From assembly GCF_900108915.1 (NCBI RefSeq), contig NZ_FNYH01000001.1:1-64000 (forward strand): a DNA stretch of 64,000 nt. Direction: 5' to 3'. A program made the translations under genes and the position numbers. The DNA is from Allopseudospirillum japonicum. GTDB lineage: Bacteria; Pseudomonadota; Gammaproteobacteria; Pseudomonadales; Halomonadaceae. Positions 16,819 to 25,200 of the stretch are shown piece by piece. The notes under the pieces were generated by a model. That model did no database searches. It saw nothing but the letters and a program-made list of their open reading frames with translations, and was not told the origin of the DNA. How positions within the stretch are numbered: the first letter of the stretch is position 1; each line of letters begins with the position of its first letter.

Positions 16819-19110
16819 GTTCACTGCCACATAGGCAGCTTAGAAATTGCTAAAAAGGGCGTTGAATACAACGAGCAGGTTCACTGCCACATAGGCAGCT
16901 TAGAAATTAGAGCTTGGAAGATCAATCCAATCGCCAACGTTCACTGCCACATAGGCAGCTTAGAAAAAATTCGGGCAGTATTGACAAAAAAAAGCATAGT
17001 TCACTGCCACATAGGCAGCTTAGAAAGGGACCATTAGCCAGTCCATCCAGCAGCGGGTGTTCACTGCCACATAGGCAGCTTAGAAAACCCTAAAAAACGC
17101 TAAAATTTCGTAAAAAACGTTCACTGCCACATAGGCAGCTTAGAAAGCTCGCATCCGCTCGGCCACGCCTTCCAGCTCGTTCACTGCCACATAGGCAGCT
17201 TAGAAATATCACATCATGCAGCAGCATCCAGGGGAGCCGTTCACTGCCACATAGGCAGCTTAGAAAGGACAATTTCCGAGACACCTTAGACAGAATGGGT
17301 TCACTGCCACATAGGCAGCTTAGAAACATGCAGCAAGCCAAGGGCTGACATTTCAGTCGTTCACTGCCACATAGGCAGCTTAGAAATTACGTAGACCCCT
17401 TTGACAACGTGCAAAAGGGTTCACTGCCACATAGGCAGCTTAGAAATTCACGATGAAGCTTAAGAGGTTTGCATGATTGTTCACTGCCACATAGGCAGCT
17501 TAGAAACGCACTAGGCGGGTTGTGTTGGTTTATTTTGCGTTCACTGCCACATAGGCAGCTTAGAAAAGTATCTTGATGAGCCTATGTCATCCCGTGTCGT
17601 TCACTGCCACATAGGCAGCTTAGAAAGTCACGGAACACTTTGACGTGCGGATCAATGAGTTCACTGCCACATAGGCAGCTTAGAAAACGCGAGCGATAAT
17701 CCCCGCGACACGGGATGAGTTCACTGCCACATAGGCAGCTTAGAAATTCCACTTGGCTGCTTCTTTGCCAGTAAAACCGTTCACTGCCACATAGGCAGCT
17801 TAGAAAAGCCTTCACGTTGAAGGCGTCTTACGTGTTGAGTTCACTGCCACATAGGCAGCTTAGAAAGTTAAGCGCTACGCTCTTTGACTGTAGAAACTGT
17901 TCACTGCCACATAGGCAGCTTAGAAATTTGTGTTTTGGAGAGACCCCAGCATATCCCAGTTCACTGCCACATAGGCAGCTTAGAAAAAACCCAGTCCGCA
18001 GAGCGCGACGTGGAACGCGTTCACTGCCACATAGGCAGCTTAGAAATAAGACCCTGGGCCGTGGGTCTGAAAAAAATATTTCACTGCCACATAGGCAGCT
18101 TAGAAAGATGGCTTTAATGGAGCTGAGCTTTTCTTCAGGTTCACTGCCACATAGGCAGCTTAGAAAATGCTTAATATTCTGCCTCAGGTCGCGCAGATGT
18201 TCACTGCCACATAGGCAGCTTAGAAACTTGTATTTTTTGGACGTCAGACACCCAATATGTTCACTGCCATATAGGCAGCTTAGAAACGTACTCAACTATA
18301 CCGTTCACTGCCATATAGGCAGCTTAGAAAGCCCCAGCCGCCATTTCTTTGCCTGACTTCTTGTTCACTGCCATATAGGCAGCTTAGAAAAAACGTACAC
18401 CTTTGCGCTGCCAGCAAACGGCGTTCACTGCCATATAGGCAGCTTAGAAATTTAATAGCTTTTTTAAAAAAAGCACGGCGGGGTTCACTGCCATATAGGC
18501 AGCTTAGAAAGCGAATTAGCGCGTTGGTTGTGCGTGTCAGAAGTTCACTGCCATATAGGCAGCTTAGAAAACACTATCAGCTTGGCTAAGAGTCTGTACC
18601 TGGTTCACTGCCATATAGGCAGCTTAGAAAAACGGGGGTATCATCTCCGACCAATGCAACAGGTTCACTGCCATATAGGCAGCTTAGAAATAAGCTGACC
18701 GGCTCCCCTGCGATAATATCGCGTTCACTGCCATATAGGCAGCTTAGAAAAAAAGTGCCAGGGTGTCATAGAGGTCAGTCGCGTTCACTGCCATATAGGC
18801 AGCTTAGAAAATTGTAGATGGTGAGCTTATTAAAGCTGAAGAGTTCACTGCCATATAGGCAGCTTAGAAAAGACCTGAAAAAAGCCTTTTTGCACGCGCT
18901 AAGTTCACTGCCATATAGGCAGCTTAGAAAACTGGCCATGATGCAAAAGCTACCTGAGTATCGTTCACTGCCACATAGGCAGCTTAGAAAAGCGCAAAAA
19001 AAAGATGCGCCTTTACATCGAAGTTCACTGCCACATAGGCAGCTTAGAAATAGTTCAAATGAAAGGCGGTAAAAACCAAGGCGTTCACTGCCACATAGGC
19101 CGCTTTTTAA
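16819..19110 (+). CRISPR. Type I-F CRISPR array, 39 repeats and 38 spacers
   Basis: The 28-base repeat GTTCACTGCC-A-C/T-ATAGGCAG-CTTAGAAA contains the CTGCC/GGCAG stem typical of type I-F (Ypest) repeats. The period is 60 bases (32-base spacers) except one 16-base spacer at 18287-18302. Twenty-four repeats (16819-18226) carry CAC in the loop, twelve (18259-18930) carry CAT, and the last two full repeats (18963, 19023) carry CAC again. The terminal repeat at 19083 keeps only its first 18 bases. The repeat at 18079 has T in place of the first G. Leader and orientation point to rightward transcription. No cas gene is encoded in the window, so any effector would act from elsewhere. Spacers 13 and 15 overlap end to end on opposite strands. 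Confidence 0.98.
18287..18302 (+). repeat. Aberrant 16-base CRISPR spacer
   Basis: Between the repeats at 18259 and 18303 the spacer is only 16 bases instead of 32. It lies one repeat inside the CAT-type block, next to the border with the CAC block. An internal deletion or a recombination join is the likely origin; a crRNA from it would be too short for normal Cascade assembly. Confidence 0.95.
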
Positions 19111-19140
19111 AGCTTAGTCAGTTTTTATTTTTTATACCAA

Positions 19141-19161
19141 CCCCCTGTTATTAACAGGGGG
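19141..19161. repeat. Strong inverted repeat after the CRISPR array
   Basis: CCCCCTGTTA and TAACAGGGGG pair perfectly around a single central T. A realistic hairpin has an 8-bp stem and a 5-base loop. It sits between the array end and the fadM stop codon. Neither strand has a T-run just after the stem, so a standard intrinsic terminator is not proven. Confidence 0.5.
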
Positions 19162-19170
19162 CAACTTGGT

Positions 19171-19608
19171 TTAACAAGGCAGTAAAGTATGTGGATGATG
19201 CTCTAATAACCAACCTTGCAACTGGTCGCGTAAGGGGCCTTCCAAACGCTGGCTTTTGCCACTGTGTTTATCGACAATCACAAAAGTAATATCTGCATCT
19301 ACAACTAAGGTTTCGGGTGCATCCTGAAGAACAATGCGTTGCTTCATCACAGCGCTGCGTTCTTTAAGCTCACTCATCCAAGTGTGCACCAATAGGCGTT
19401 CATTCATACGTGCGGCATAGCGGTAATTAATATTGATATTGACTACAACCATACCCACTTGGCTTTGACTAATACGTTCTAACTCGCCAACTTCTTCAAG
19501 AAAGTTCCAACGTCCTTCCTCAAGAAATTCTAAATAGCGCGCATTATTCACATGGCCGTACAAATCTAAATGATAGCCACGTACACGAATTTCTGTTGTA
19601 TTTATCAT
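19171..19608 (-). CDS. fadM: Acyl-CoA thioesterase, FadM/YbaW-like
   Basis: The 145-residue hot-dog-fold protein has RVRGYHLDLYGHVNNARYLE at residues 8-27, including the conserved catalytic Asp and the GHVNN motif of the 4-hydroxybenzoyl-CoA thioesterase group. The following FLEEGRWNFLEE and VVVNININYRYAA match E. coli FadM closely. FadM hydrolyses long-chain acyl-CoA intermediates that stall beta-oxidation, in the cytoplasm. The gene reads toward the CRISPR array and is likely transcribed alone, 91 bases beyond the start-side neighbour's end. Confidence 0.88.
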   Translation of the reverse strand: MINTTEIRVRGYHLDLYGHVNNARYLEFLEEGRWNFLEEVGELERISQSQVGMVVVNININYRYAARMNERLLVHTWMSELKERSAVMKQRIVLQDAPETLVVDADITFVIVDKHSGKSQRLEGPLRDQLQGWLLEHHPHTLLPC

Positions 19609-19699
19609 CCTTTGTATTCCCCTTGCGTGATCGTCTTGACTTTCCAGTTAAGATAAGGGGGCCAATACATAAAATTCAAGCCCTTAATTTAATAAACAT

Positions 19700-21676
19700 T
19701 TAAAGCAGGCTGCCTTCTCGTCCCTGCAACCCCAGTGCCTGAGTAATATTTTTTACTTTTTGTTGCACCTCATTTTGAATCAATAAAATTACTTCTTCGG
19801 CACGGTGTGCTTGTTCCTCCATTTCATGCATTGCCGCTTGGAAATTACGTACATGCTGCAATTGATCTCGCGTTAAGCTACTGCCTTGGCGTGCAGTGAC
19901 TGCCGCTTCACTTGAGTGCTTACGCACAGTCACTGAGGTTTTCTGCAATTCTTGCGCCACATTTTGTTGCTGAGCGGCTGCCGAAGCAATTTCATCCATA
20001 TGGATTTGCAATCCATCCGTCGCTTGGTGCAATTGAGCAAGAATTTTACCGATTTGTGCGACTGATGTTTGTGTCGCTTGTGACAGCTTACGCACCTCAT
20101 CGGCAACGACAGCAAATCCTCGCCCATGCTCACCGGCACGTGCTGATTCAATCGCTGCATTTAAAGCTAACAAATTAGTTTGCTCAGAAATCCCATTAAT
20201 TTCTTCCAAAATACCCATCACACTATCGACAGCTGCAACCAAGGTGCGTAAGGAGGCTTGTCCTTCTTGCACAACACGGCATGCCTGCTGACCAGCCACA
20301 GCCACATCACTTGCACTGCGTTCACTGGTACTCATTAGATTACGGGTTTCTTGTGCAAAATTTTCTACGTCGTCTGACGCTTTATTCACTTCTTGCGCTA
20401 ATTGATGCAAATTTTCTGTAAATTCTCGTGATTTAAGAATATACCCTCGAGTCTCACTCGCAGTTCGGCTAATTTTGTGAATATCTCGCATCACAATTTC
20501 TAAAGATTCAGAAACTTGGCGCAATTGGGTATCTTTATGAATTTGTTCATCACGCATCGCACTGAGCAACTGATTAAAACGCATGGCGATCATGCCTAGT
20601 TCGGATTTCGAATTGCGGACCTTCAACATGGTAAAGCTCCCTTCTTCAATCAAGTGCTGTAAGGCCTGCTCTAACTCACGCAAGGCTTTAATCACCACAA
20701 CACGTTGAAAAATATGAATCCCGATTGCCAAAACTAATAAGGCCGCCACATAGGCAATAAACCATTGTTTCACTTGGCTTTCTATACGTTCACGTTGTGA
20801 GTACACCGCCACTTGACCGGCACTAATGCTACGTTCTAACTGATCAATTAATTGATTGACTGCTTGGCGGCTTTCATAACCCATATCCACCAACTCGGCC
20901 GTTCGCGTCAGCTCGGCAGGATAGCGACGAATTTGTGAACTCAAAGCACTAATAAGATTTTGTGACTTTTCTTCGGGGATCGCCACTTGCGTTTGCTCCC
21001 ACCCTAAAAGCGCCTGCATATCATCTTGTTCACGCTGTTCAAACACATTTAAAGGGGGTAAATCAGCCAGTTCCTCGACTAAAACACGCATGGAAGCAAG
21101 CAAATGCTCCATATTTTCACGGTGTACCAAATCTCCAGTATTCACATAATGCTCGCGCATGGTTTTAAGTTCAGACAGGTAAACACCTAGCTTTTGCACC
21201 TGCTTAAGATACGCATAAGCTGCTTGCGGATTTGTGCTATAACCAGTTTGGCTATAATCCGCAATCGAATCTGCTAGTGCCTGAATTTCACGCTCTGCCT
21301 GAATTAATAAACCTTGCGTATCCCCTGCTAATTTTCCTGCACCACGAAACTTACCTGTTAAACCCACTAAAAGCGCTTGCACATCCGGACGTATTTGCTC
21401 AACTAGCGCCAAAGGCAAACCTTGTAATTGTTGATCTAGCAAGTGTTGCAAGGCTTCTTCTGCTGCTGCAAGCTGTAAAGCGTCGCCAGAAGCAAGATAA
21501 CTTTGGATCGTCCGCCTTAAATGAATAGCTACTTCTTGACGTAATTCAACATATTCTAAAGTTGTATTAAAGGACTCACCTAGACGTGATAGCCCCCAAG
21601 TCAAGGTAAACGTCAGTGAGATAGCGACCAAAACAAGCGCTGCACTAATAGAGCGTGTTACGGTTGAGACTTTCAT
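19700..21676 (-). CDS. Methyl-accepting chemotaxis protein
   Basis: The 658-residue product has an N-terminal transmembrane segment (about 10-30), a long periplasmic helical domain of about 280 residues rich in Gln, Leu and Glu, a second transmembrane segment near 310-330, a HAMP-like linker, and a signalling domain with [20 protein letters not shown] then [19 protein letters not shown] near residues 490-530. The tip is complete, so coupling to CheA/CheW is expected. The periplasmic domain is longer than a simple four-helix bundle and may be a helical bimodular type; the ligand is unknown. There is no C-terminal pentapeptide. The 350-base region upstream holds its promoter and two hairpins. 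Confidence 0.92.
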   Translation of the reverse strand: MKVSTVTRSISAALVLVAISLTFTLTWGLSRLGESFNTTLEYVELRQEVAIHLRRTIQSYLASGDALQLAAAEEALQHLLDQQLQGLPLALVEQIRPDVQALLVGLTGKFRGAGKLAGDTQGLLIQAEREIQALADSIADYSQTGYSTNPQAAYAYLKQVQKLGVYLSELKTMREHYVNTGDLVHRENMEHLLASMRVLVEELADLPPLNVFEQREQDDMQALLGWEQTQVAIPEEKSQNLISALSSQIRRYPAELTRTAELVDMGYESRQAVNQLIDQLERSISAGQVAVYSQRERIESQVKQWFIAYVAALLVLAIGIHIFQRVVVIKALRELEQALQHLIEEGSFTMLKVRNSKSELGMIAMRFNQLLSAMRDEQIHKDTQLRQVSESLEIVMRDIHKISRTASETRGYILKSREFTENLHQLAQEVNKASDDVENFAQETRNLMSTSERSASDVAVAGQQACRVVQEGQASLRTLVAAVDSVMGILEEINGISEQTNLLALNAAIESARAGEHGRGFAVVADEVRKLSQATQTSVAQIGKILAQLHQATDGLQIHMDEIASAAAQQQNVAQELQKTSVTVRKHSSEAAVTARQGSSLTRDQLQHVRNFQAAMHEMEEQAHRAEEVILLIQNEVQQKVKNITQALGLQGREGSLL

Positions 21677-22026
21677 GGCCTAAATCCGTATAAAAATCAA
21701 TATTTTCTAGAGAGCTTAACCAGTTCGTGGCTGATTAGTCATCCAGACTAAACAGGGGATCACCCCAACTTGCACTTGAGAGTGCAAGGCATATGCTGAG
21801 GCAGTTGGTGAGGATGATGGAGAAAGAAGATGACAAGCAGATTGCAGAAAATGCATTTTAATGTCTACTTAATGCCAACCCCTCAAGGATGCGTCTTTTA
21901 ATGACGCAAGTGCGTGCTTGATTATACTGAGGAAGTAGCAAAAACGTTTTGTTTTTTGTATCTATTCACTATTTTAAGTGTCTTTTCGTAAAAAGCCTTT
22001 CCCCTTTTGGGAAAGGCTTGCCCAAG
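21677..22026. other. Intergenic region upstream of the chemoreceptor, 350 bases, with hairpins
   Basis: No gene seen. Two inverted repeats precede the chemoreceptor start: CTTGCACT/AGTGCAAG (21769-21776 / 21781-21788, 4-base loop) and TGCGTC/GACGCA (21890-21895 / 21903-21908). The far end holds the terminator of the DUF2069 gene. Confidence 0.45.
21987..22019 (-). terminator. Intrinsic terminator after the wrbA-DUF2069 unit
   Basis: AAGCCTTTCCC (21993-22003) pairs with GGGAAAGGCTT (22009-22019), an 11-bp perfect stem with a 5-base loop. Read on the minus strand it is followed by further Ts (GGCTTTTTACG). It begins 8 bases after the DUF2069 stop codon. Confidence 0.85.
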
Positions 22027-22440
22027 TTATTGTTCTCCTGCTTGTTGCTTCAATTGACGTGCTCGCCAACGCGTATACAACATCGCACTCACAAATAAAG
22101 TACCTGCCAGTATAGCCTCGATTAAACCAAGCCAGAATTTATGCGGATAAAAAGCAGTAGTCGTACCTTGCATAAAATAAAACAGCACCACAAAACATAA
22201 CCAAGCATGCATTCTGGGGTTTTGCTTAATCAAAGCAGGTGCAAAAGCAACTAAAGGCAAAATTTGAATTGCCAAAATAACCCACCAGCGCGCCCCTTCT
22301 GCTGGGGGGTACCACCATAAGATACTTAATGTCAGTAACAGAACTAAAGCGGCATAACTAGTCACAACCAGGCGGCGACTTAAATCGGCAAGGTAGTCTA
22401 GCCCGTGACGCGCTTCTAACTGATTCAGTGCTTTTTTCAA
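22027..22440 (-). CDS. DUF2069 family membrane protein
   Basis: The 137-residue product has about four transmembrane segments (residues 28-46, 55-70, 80-98, 108-125), with WYPPAEGARWWVI, LPLVAFAPALIKQNPRMHAW and a TTAFYPHKFWLGLIEAILAG stretch that marks the DUF2069 family of proteobacteria. The function is unknown. In pseudomonads a DUF2069 gene also sits next to wrbA, and here it follows wrbA by 28 bases on the same strand, so the pairing is conserved. An intrinsic terminator closes the unit. Confidence 0.8.
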   Translation of the reverse strand: MKKALNQLEARHGLDYLADLSRRLVVTSYAALVLLLTLSILWWYPPAEGARWWVILAIQILPLVAFAPALIKQNPRMHAWLCFVVLFYFMQGTTTAFYPHKFWLGLIEAILAGTLFVSAMLYTRWRARQLKQQAGEQ

Positions 22441-22468
22441 ACGAAGACCTTTTGATTGATGTAAAAAA

Positions 22469-23119
<651 letters not shown>

Positions 23120-23153
23120 CTATAAGCCTTTATTTTTTCGCTGGAAACCCATT

Positions 23154-24374
23154 ATGTTAATGCGCCAACTACAAGAATACAAAGGGATACGCCTGCTGCG
23201 TTATCTTGTGAAACACTTTATAGATGATGACTGTTTGCGCAGTGCAGCTGCACTCACTTATACCACTTTGTTCGCTGTTGTCCCCTTAATGACAGTTACT
23301 TACGCCATTTTAGCAGCTATTCCTAGTTTTCAAGAAGTCAGCGCATCAATTCAAAGCTTTTTATTTACACATTTTGTTCCTACTAGTAGTCAAGCAGTAC
23401 AGAATTATTTAGCCAGTTTTTCTGAGCAAGCACGCCAATTAACAGCGATTGGGGTCACTTTTCTTTTTATCACCGCAGTTTTGATGATCCGTAATATTGA
23501 AGCTTCCTTCAACGAAATATGGAAAGCACCGCGTGCACGCAAAGGGCTGACTTCTCTGATTATTTATTGGGCACTTCTTTCTATAGGCCCCATATTACTT
23601 GCGATAGGCTTTGGTTTAAGCTCCTATATTACCTCTTTACCTTTTATTTCTAAAGCAGCTGATATTCCAGGATTTACCTTTGTTAGCCTAAAAATTCTTG
23701 TCCTCACTTTAAGCACTTTTGCATTTTTTATTTTATATTTATTTATTCCAAATTGCCATGTTAGTAAATCCAATGCTTTGATTGGTGGTTTTCTGACAGC
23801 TTTTTTCTTTGAAACAGCTAAATTTGCTTTTAGTCTTTATATTAAAGCTTTCCCTTCATACCAACTAATTTATGGCGCTTTTGCTACTGTCCCTATTTTC
23901 TTATTATGGATTTATATTTCTTGGATTCTTGTCCTTGCTGGTGCCGTTTGTGTTGCTTTATTAGACAGTCAAGAATATCTAGATACAGAAAAAGAAATTG
24001 CATCAAGTATTTTAGCATTCAAAGTGCTCCATCAAGTATTTGACGCCTATCAAAAAGGTCAATTGATTGATAGTCAGACTTTAACACGAAACATTCCTTG
24101 TGCAACTCGAACTCAATGGCGTGACATTTTGACTTGGATGCAACATCAAAATTGGATTTTACACGATGAAAAAGAACGCTGGTTTCCTGCACAAGATTTG
24201 CATCAAATACCCGCATGGCAATTTGTACAGAAAATGCCTTGGGCCTTACCTAAAAATTTGCAATTTTATCAACAAAACTACCCAGAAATACACTTTCTGC
24301 ACCTTGCACAAGAAATCCAAACAGACAACCAAGCCAAACTACAAATGCCTTTAGCGCAACTTTTAACCCATTAG
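23154..24374 (+). CDS. yihY: YihY/BrkB family inner-membrane protein
   Basis: The 406-residue product carries the YihY core: DDDCLRSAAALTYTTLFAVVP, then six transmembrane helices with RNIEASFNEIWKAPRARKGL, FLTAFFFETAKFAFSLYI and YGAFATVPIFLLWIYISWIL. A C-terminal cytoplasmic region of about 120 residues (from KEIASSILAFKVLH) resembles the winged-helix-like tail of the long form in pseudomonads. The family was once annotated as ribonuclease BN in error; the true role is unknown. The start could also be the second Met (23160). Confidence 0.88.
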   Translation: MLMRQLQEYKGIRLLRYLVKHFIDDDCLRSAAALTYTTLFAVVPLMTVTYAILAAIPSFQEVSASIQSFLFTHFVPTSSQAVQNYLASFSEQARQLTAIGVTFLFITAVLMIRNIEASFNEIWKAPRARKGLTSLIIYWALLSIGPILLAIGFGLSSYITSLPFISKAADIPGFTFVSLKILVLTLSTFAFFILYLFIPNCHVSKSNALIGGFLTAFFFETAKFAFSLYIKAFPSYQLIYGAFATVPIFLLWIYISWILVLAGAVCVALLDSQEYLDTEKEIASSILAFKVLHQVFDAYQKGQLIDSQTLTRNIPCATRTQWRDILTWMQHQNWILHDEKERWFPAQDLHQIPAWQFVQKMPWALPKNLQFYQQNYPEIHFLHLAQEIQTDNQAKLQMPLAQLLTH

Positions 24375-24383
24375 ACTGTCTAT

Positions 24384-24398
24384 TGTACCAATGGTACA
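24384..24398. promoter_or_regulatory. Perfect palindrome, candidate operator
   Basis: TGTACCA-A-TGGTACA is a 15-base perfect palindrome located 27 bases before the start of the small membrane protein gene and 10 bases after the yihY stop codon. There is no T-run, so it looks more like a regulator-binding site than a terminator. The regulator is unknown. Confidence 0.35.
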
Positions 24399-24424
24399 CA
24401 TCCAAAGAGATTTGAGCACTCAGT

Positions 24425-24616
24425 ATGCAAAAAATTCTTGCCTTAGCCTTGATTATTATTGCTTTACCCCTTATGTATTGGGGCATAGAACTTGTTCTAG
24501 ATCCAGAACTTGCAACACAAGCGCGTCTTCAGCAAGAAGGCGAAGCTTGGCAGTATTTAGTAACGGGTATTATTGCGCTAGGTCTAGGCATTTATACCTA
24601 TAGGCGTCAATCTTAA
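24425..24616 (+). CDS. Small two-helix membrane protein, unrecognised
   Basis: The 63-residue product has two hydrophobic segments (about residues 4-22 and 45-58) joined by a polar loop (DPELATQARLQQEGEAW), and a basic YRRQS end, so a hairpin in the inner membrane with both ends inside is likely. I do not recognise the family. It lies 22 bases before the TerB-like gene in the same direction and is probably co-transcribed with it. A 15-base palindrome precedes it. Confidence 0.65.
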   Translation: MQKILALALIIIALPLMYWGIELVLDPELATQARLQQEGEAWQYLVTGIIALGLGIYTYRRQS

Positions 24617-24638
24617 AATCAGTGTTTAGGAGTTAATA

Positions 24639-25091
24639 ATGAGCTTTTTTGATAATTTAGTGAATAAAACCAAAGAAACTTTCACTGAGCTGAGCCAAGA
24701 TTTTACCAAATATCGTAGCAAAGAATTCCTTCATGCAACTCTAGCAGCAAGCGCTTGGATTTCTTTAGCTGATGGTAGTATTAGCGCAGAAGAAAAAACC
24801 AAAATGATTCGTTTTCTAGAGAATCATGAGGCACTAAAACTATTTTCTACTAGTGAAGTATTAACCGTCTGGAAAGAGTATGTTGATACTCTCAGCCTAG
24901 ATATGGATATTGGTGAAAATAAAATTCTTGAGTCTCTAGGCAAAGTGAAAGGTAATGAAGCACAAGCACGGATGGTTGTGCGTATGGCGGCAGCCATTGC
25001 CTCTGCTGATAATACGATTGATCCTAACGAACAACGTGTACTGGAACGTATCGTTAAAGAGCTAGGGCTTAAAGCTGAAGACTTTACCTAA
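24639..25091 (+). CDS. TerB-like protein (tellurite-resistance TerB fold)
   Basis: The 150-residue product fits the TerB family: an acidic all-helical protein with the repeated ASAWISLADGSISAEEKTKM and AAAIASADNTIDPNEQRVLE motifs (residues about 37-56 and 112-131), each placing acidic residues that bind metal in TerB. TerB proteins occur in tellurite/stress gene clusters and at the inner membrane, but no terC, terD or terZ is nearby, so a role in tellurite resistance should not be assumed. A GTTAATA leader with AGGAG 8 bases before the ATG gives a good ribosome-binding site. An intrinsic terminator follows. Confidence 0.82.
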   Translation: MSFFDNLVNKTKETFTELSQDFTKYRSKEFLHATLAASAWISLADGSISAEEKTKMIRFLENHEALKLFSTSEVLTVWKEYVDTLSLDMDIGENKILESLGKVKGNEAQARMVVRMAAAIASADNTIDPNEQRVLERIVKELGLKAEDFT

Positions 25092-25102
25092 TCTAATATG
25101 AG

Positions 25103-25125
25103 CGCCTCTCTTTGAGAGGCGTTTT
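25103..25125 (+). terminator. Intrinsic terminator after the TerB-like gene
   Basis: CGCCTCTC (25103-25110) pairs perfectly with GAGAGGCG (25114-25121) around TTT, followed by TTTTA. It lies 11 bases after the stop codon. Confidence 0.9.
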
Positions 25126-25200
25126 ATCATCTGAAACGCTTGCTTAATTTTCATTTATTCGCTTATACTCGAGGCAAACATTCGAAATAAAAAAATTTAA

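Noticed and set aside
17090-19072. Several open frames on both strands inside the CRISPR array
   Set aside because: They translate the repeats (FLSCLCGSE, SLPHRQLRN or VHCHIGSLE recurring every 20 residues) and are artefacts of the 60-base period.
16847-19082. Self-targeting spacers against this window
   Set aside because: By eye I found no spacer matching another part of the window; a full search could still find partial matches.
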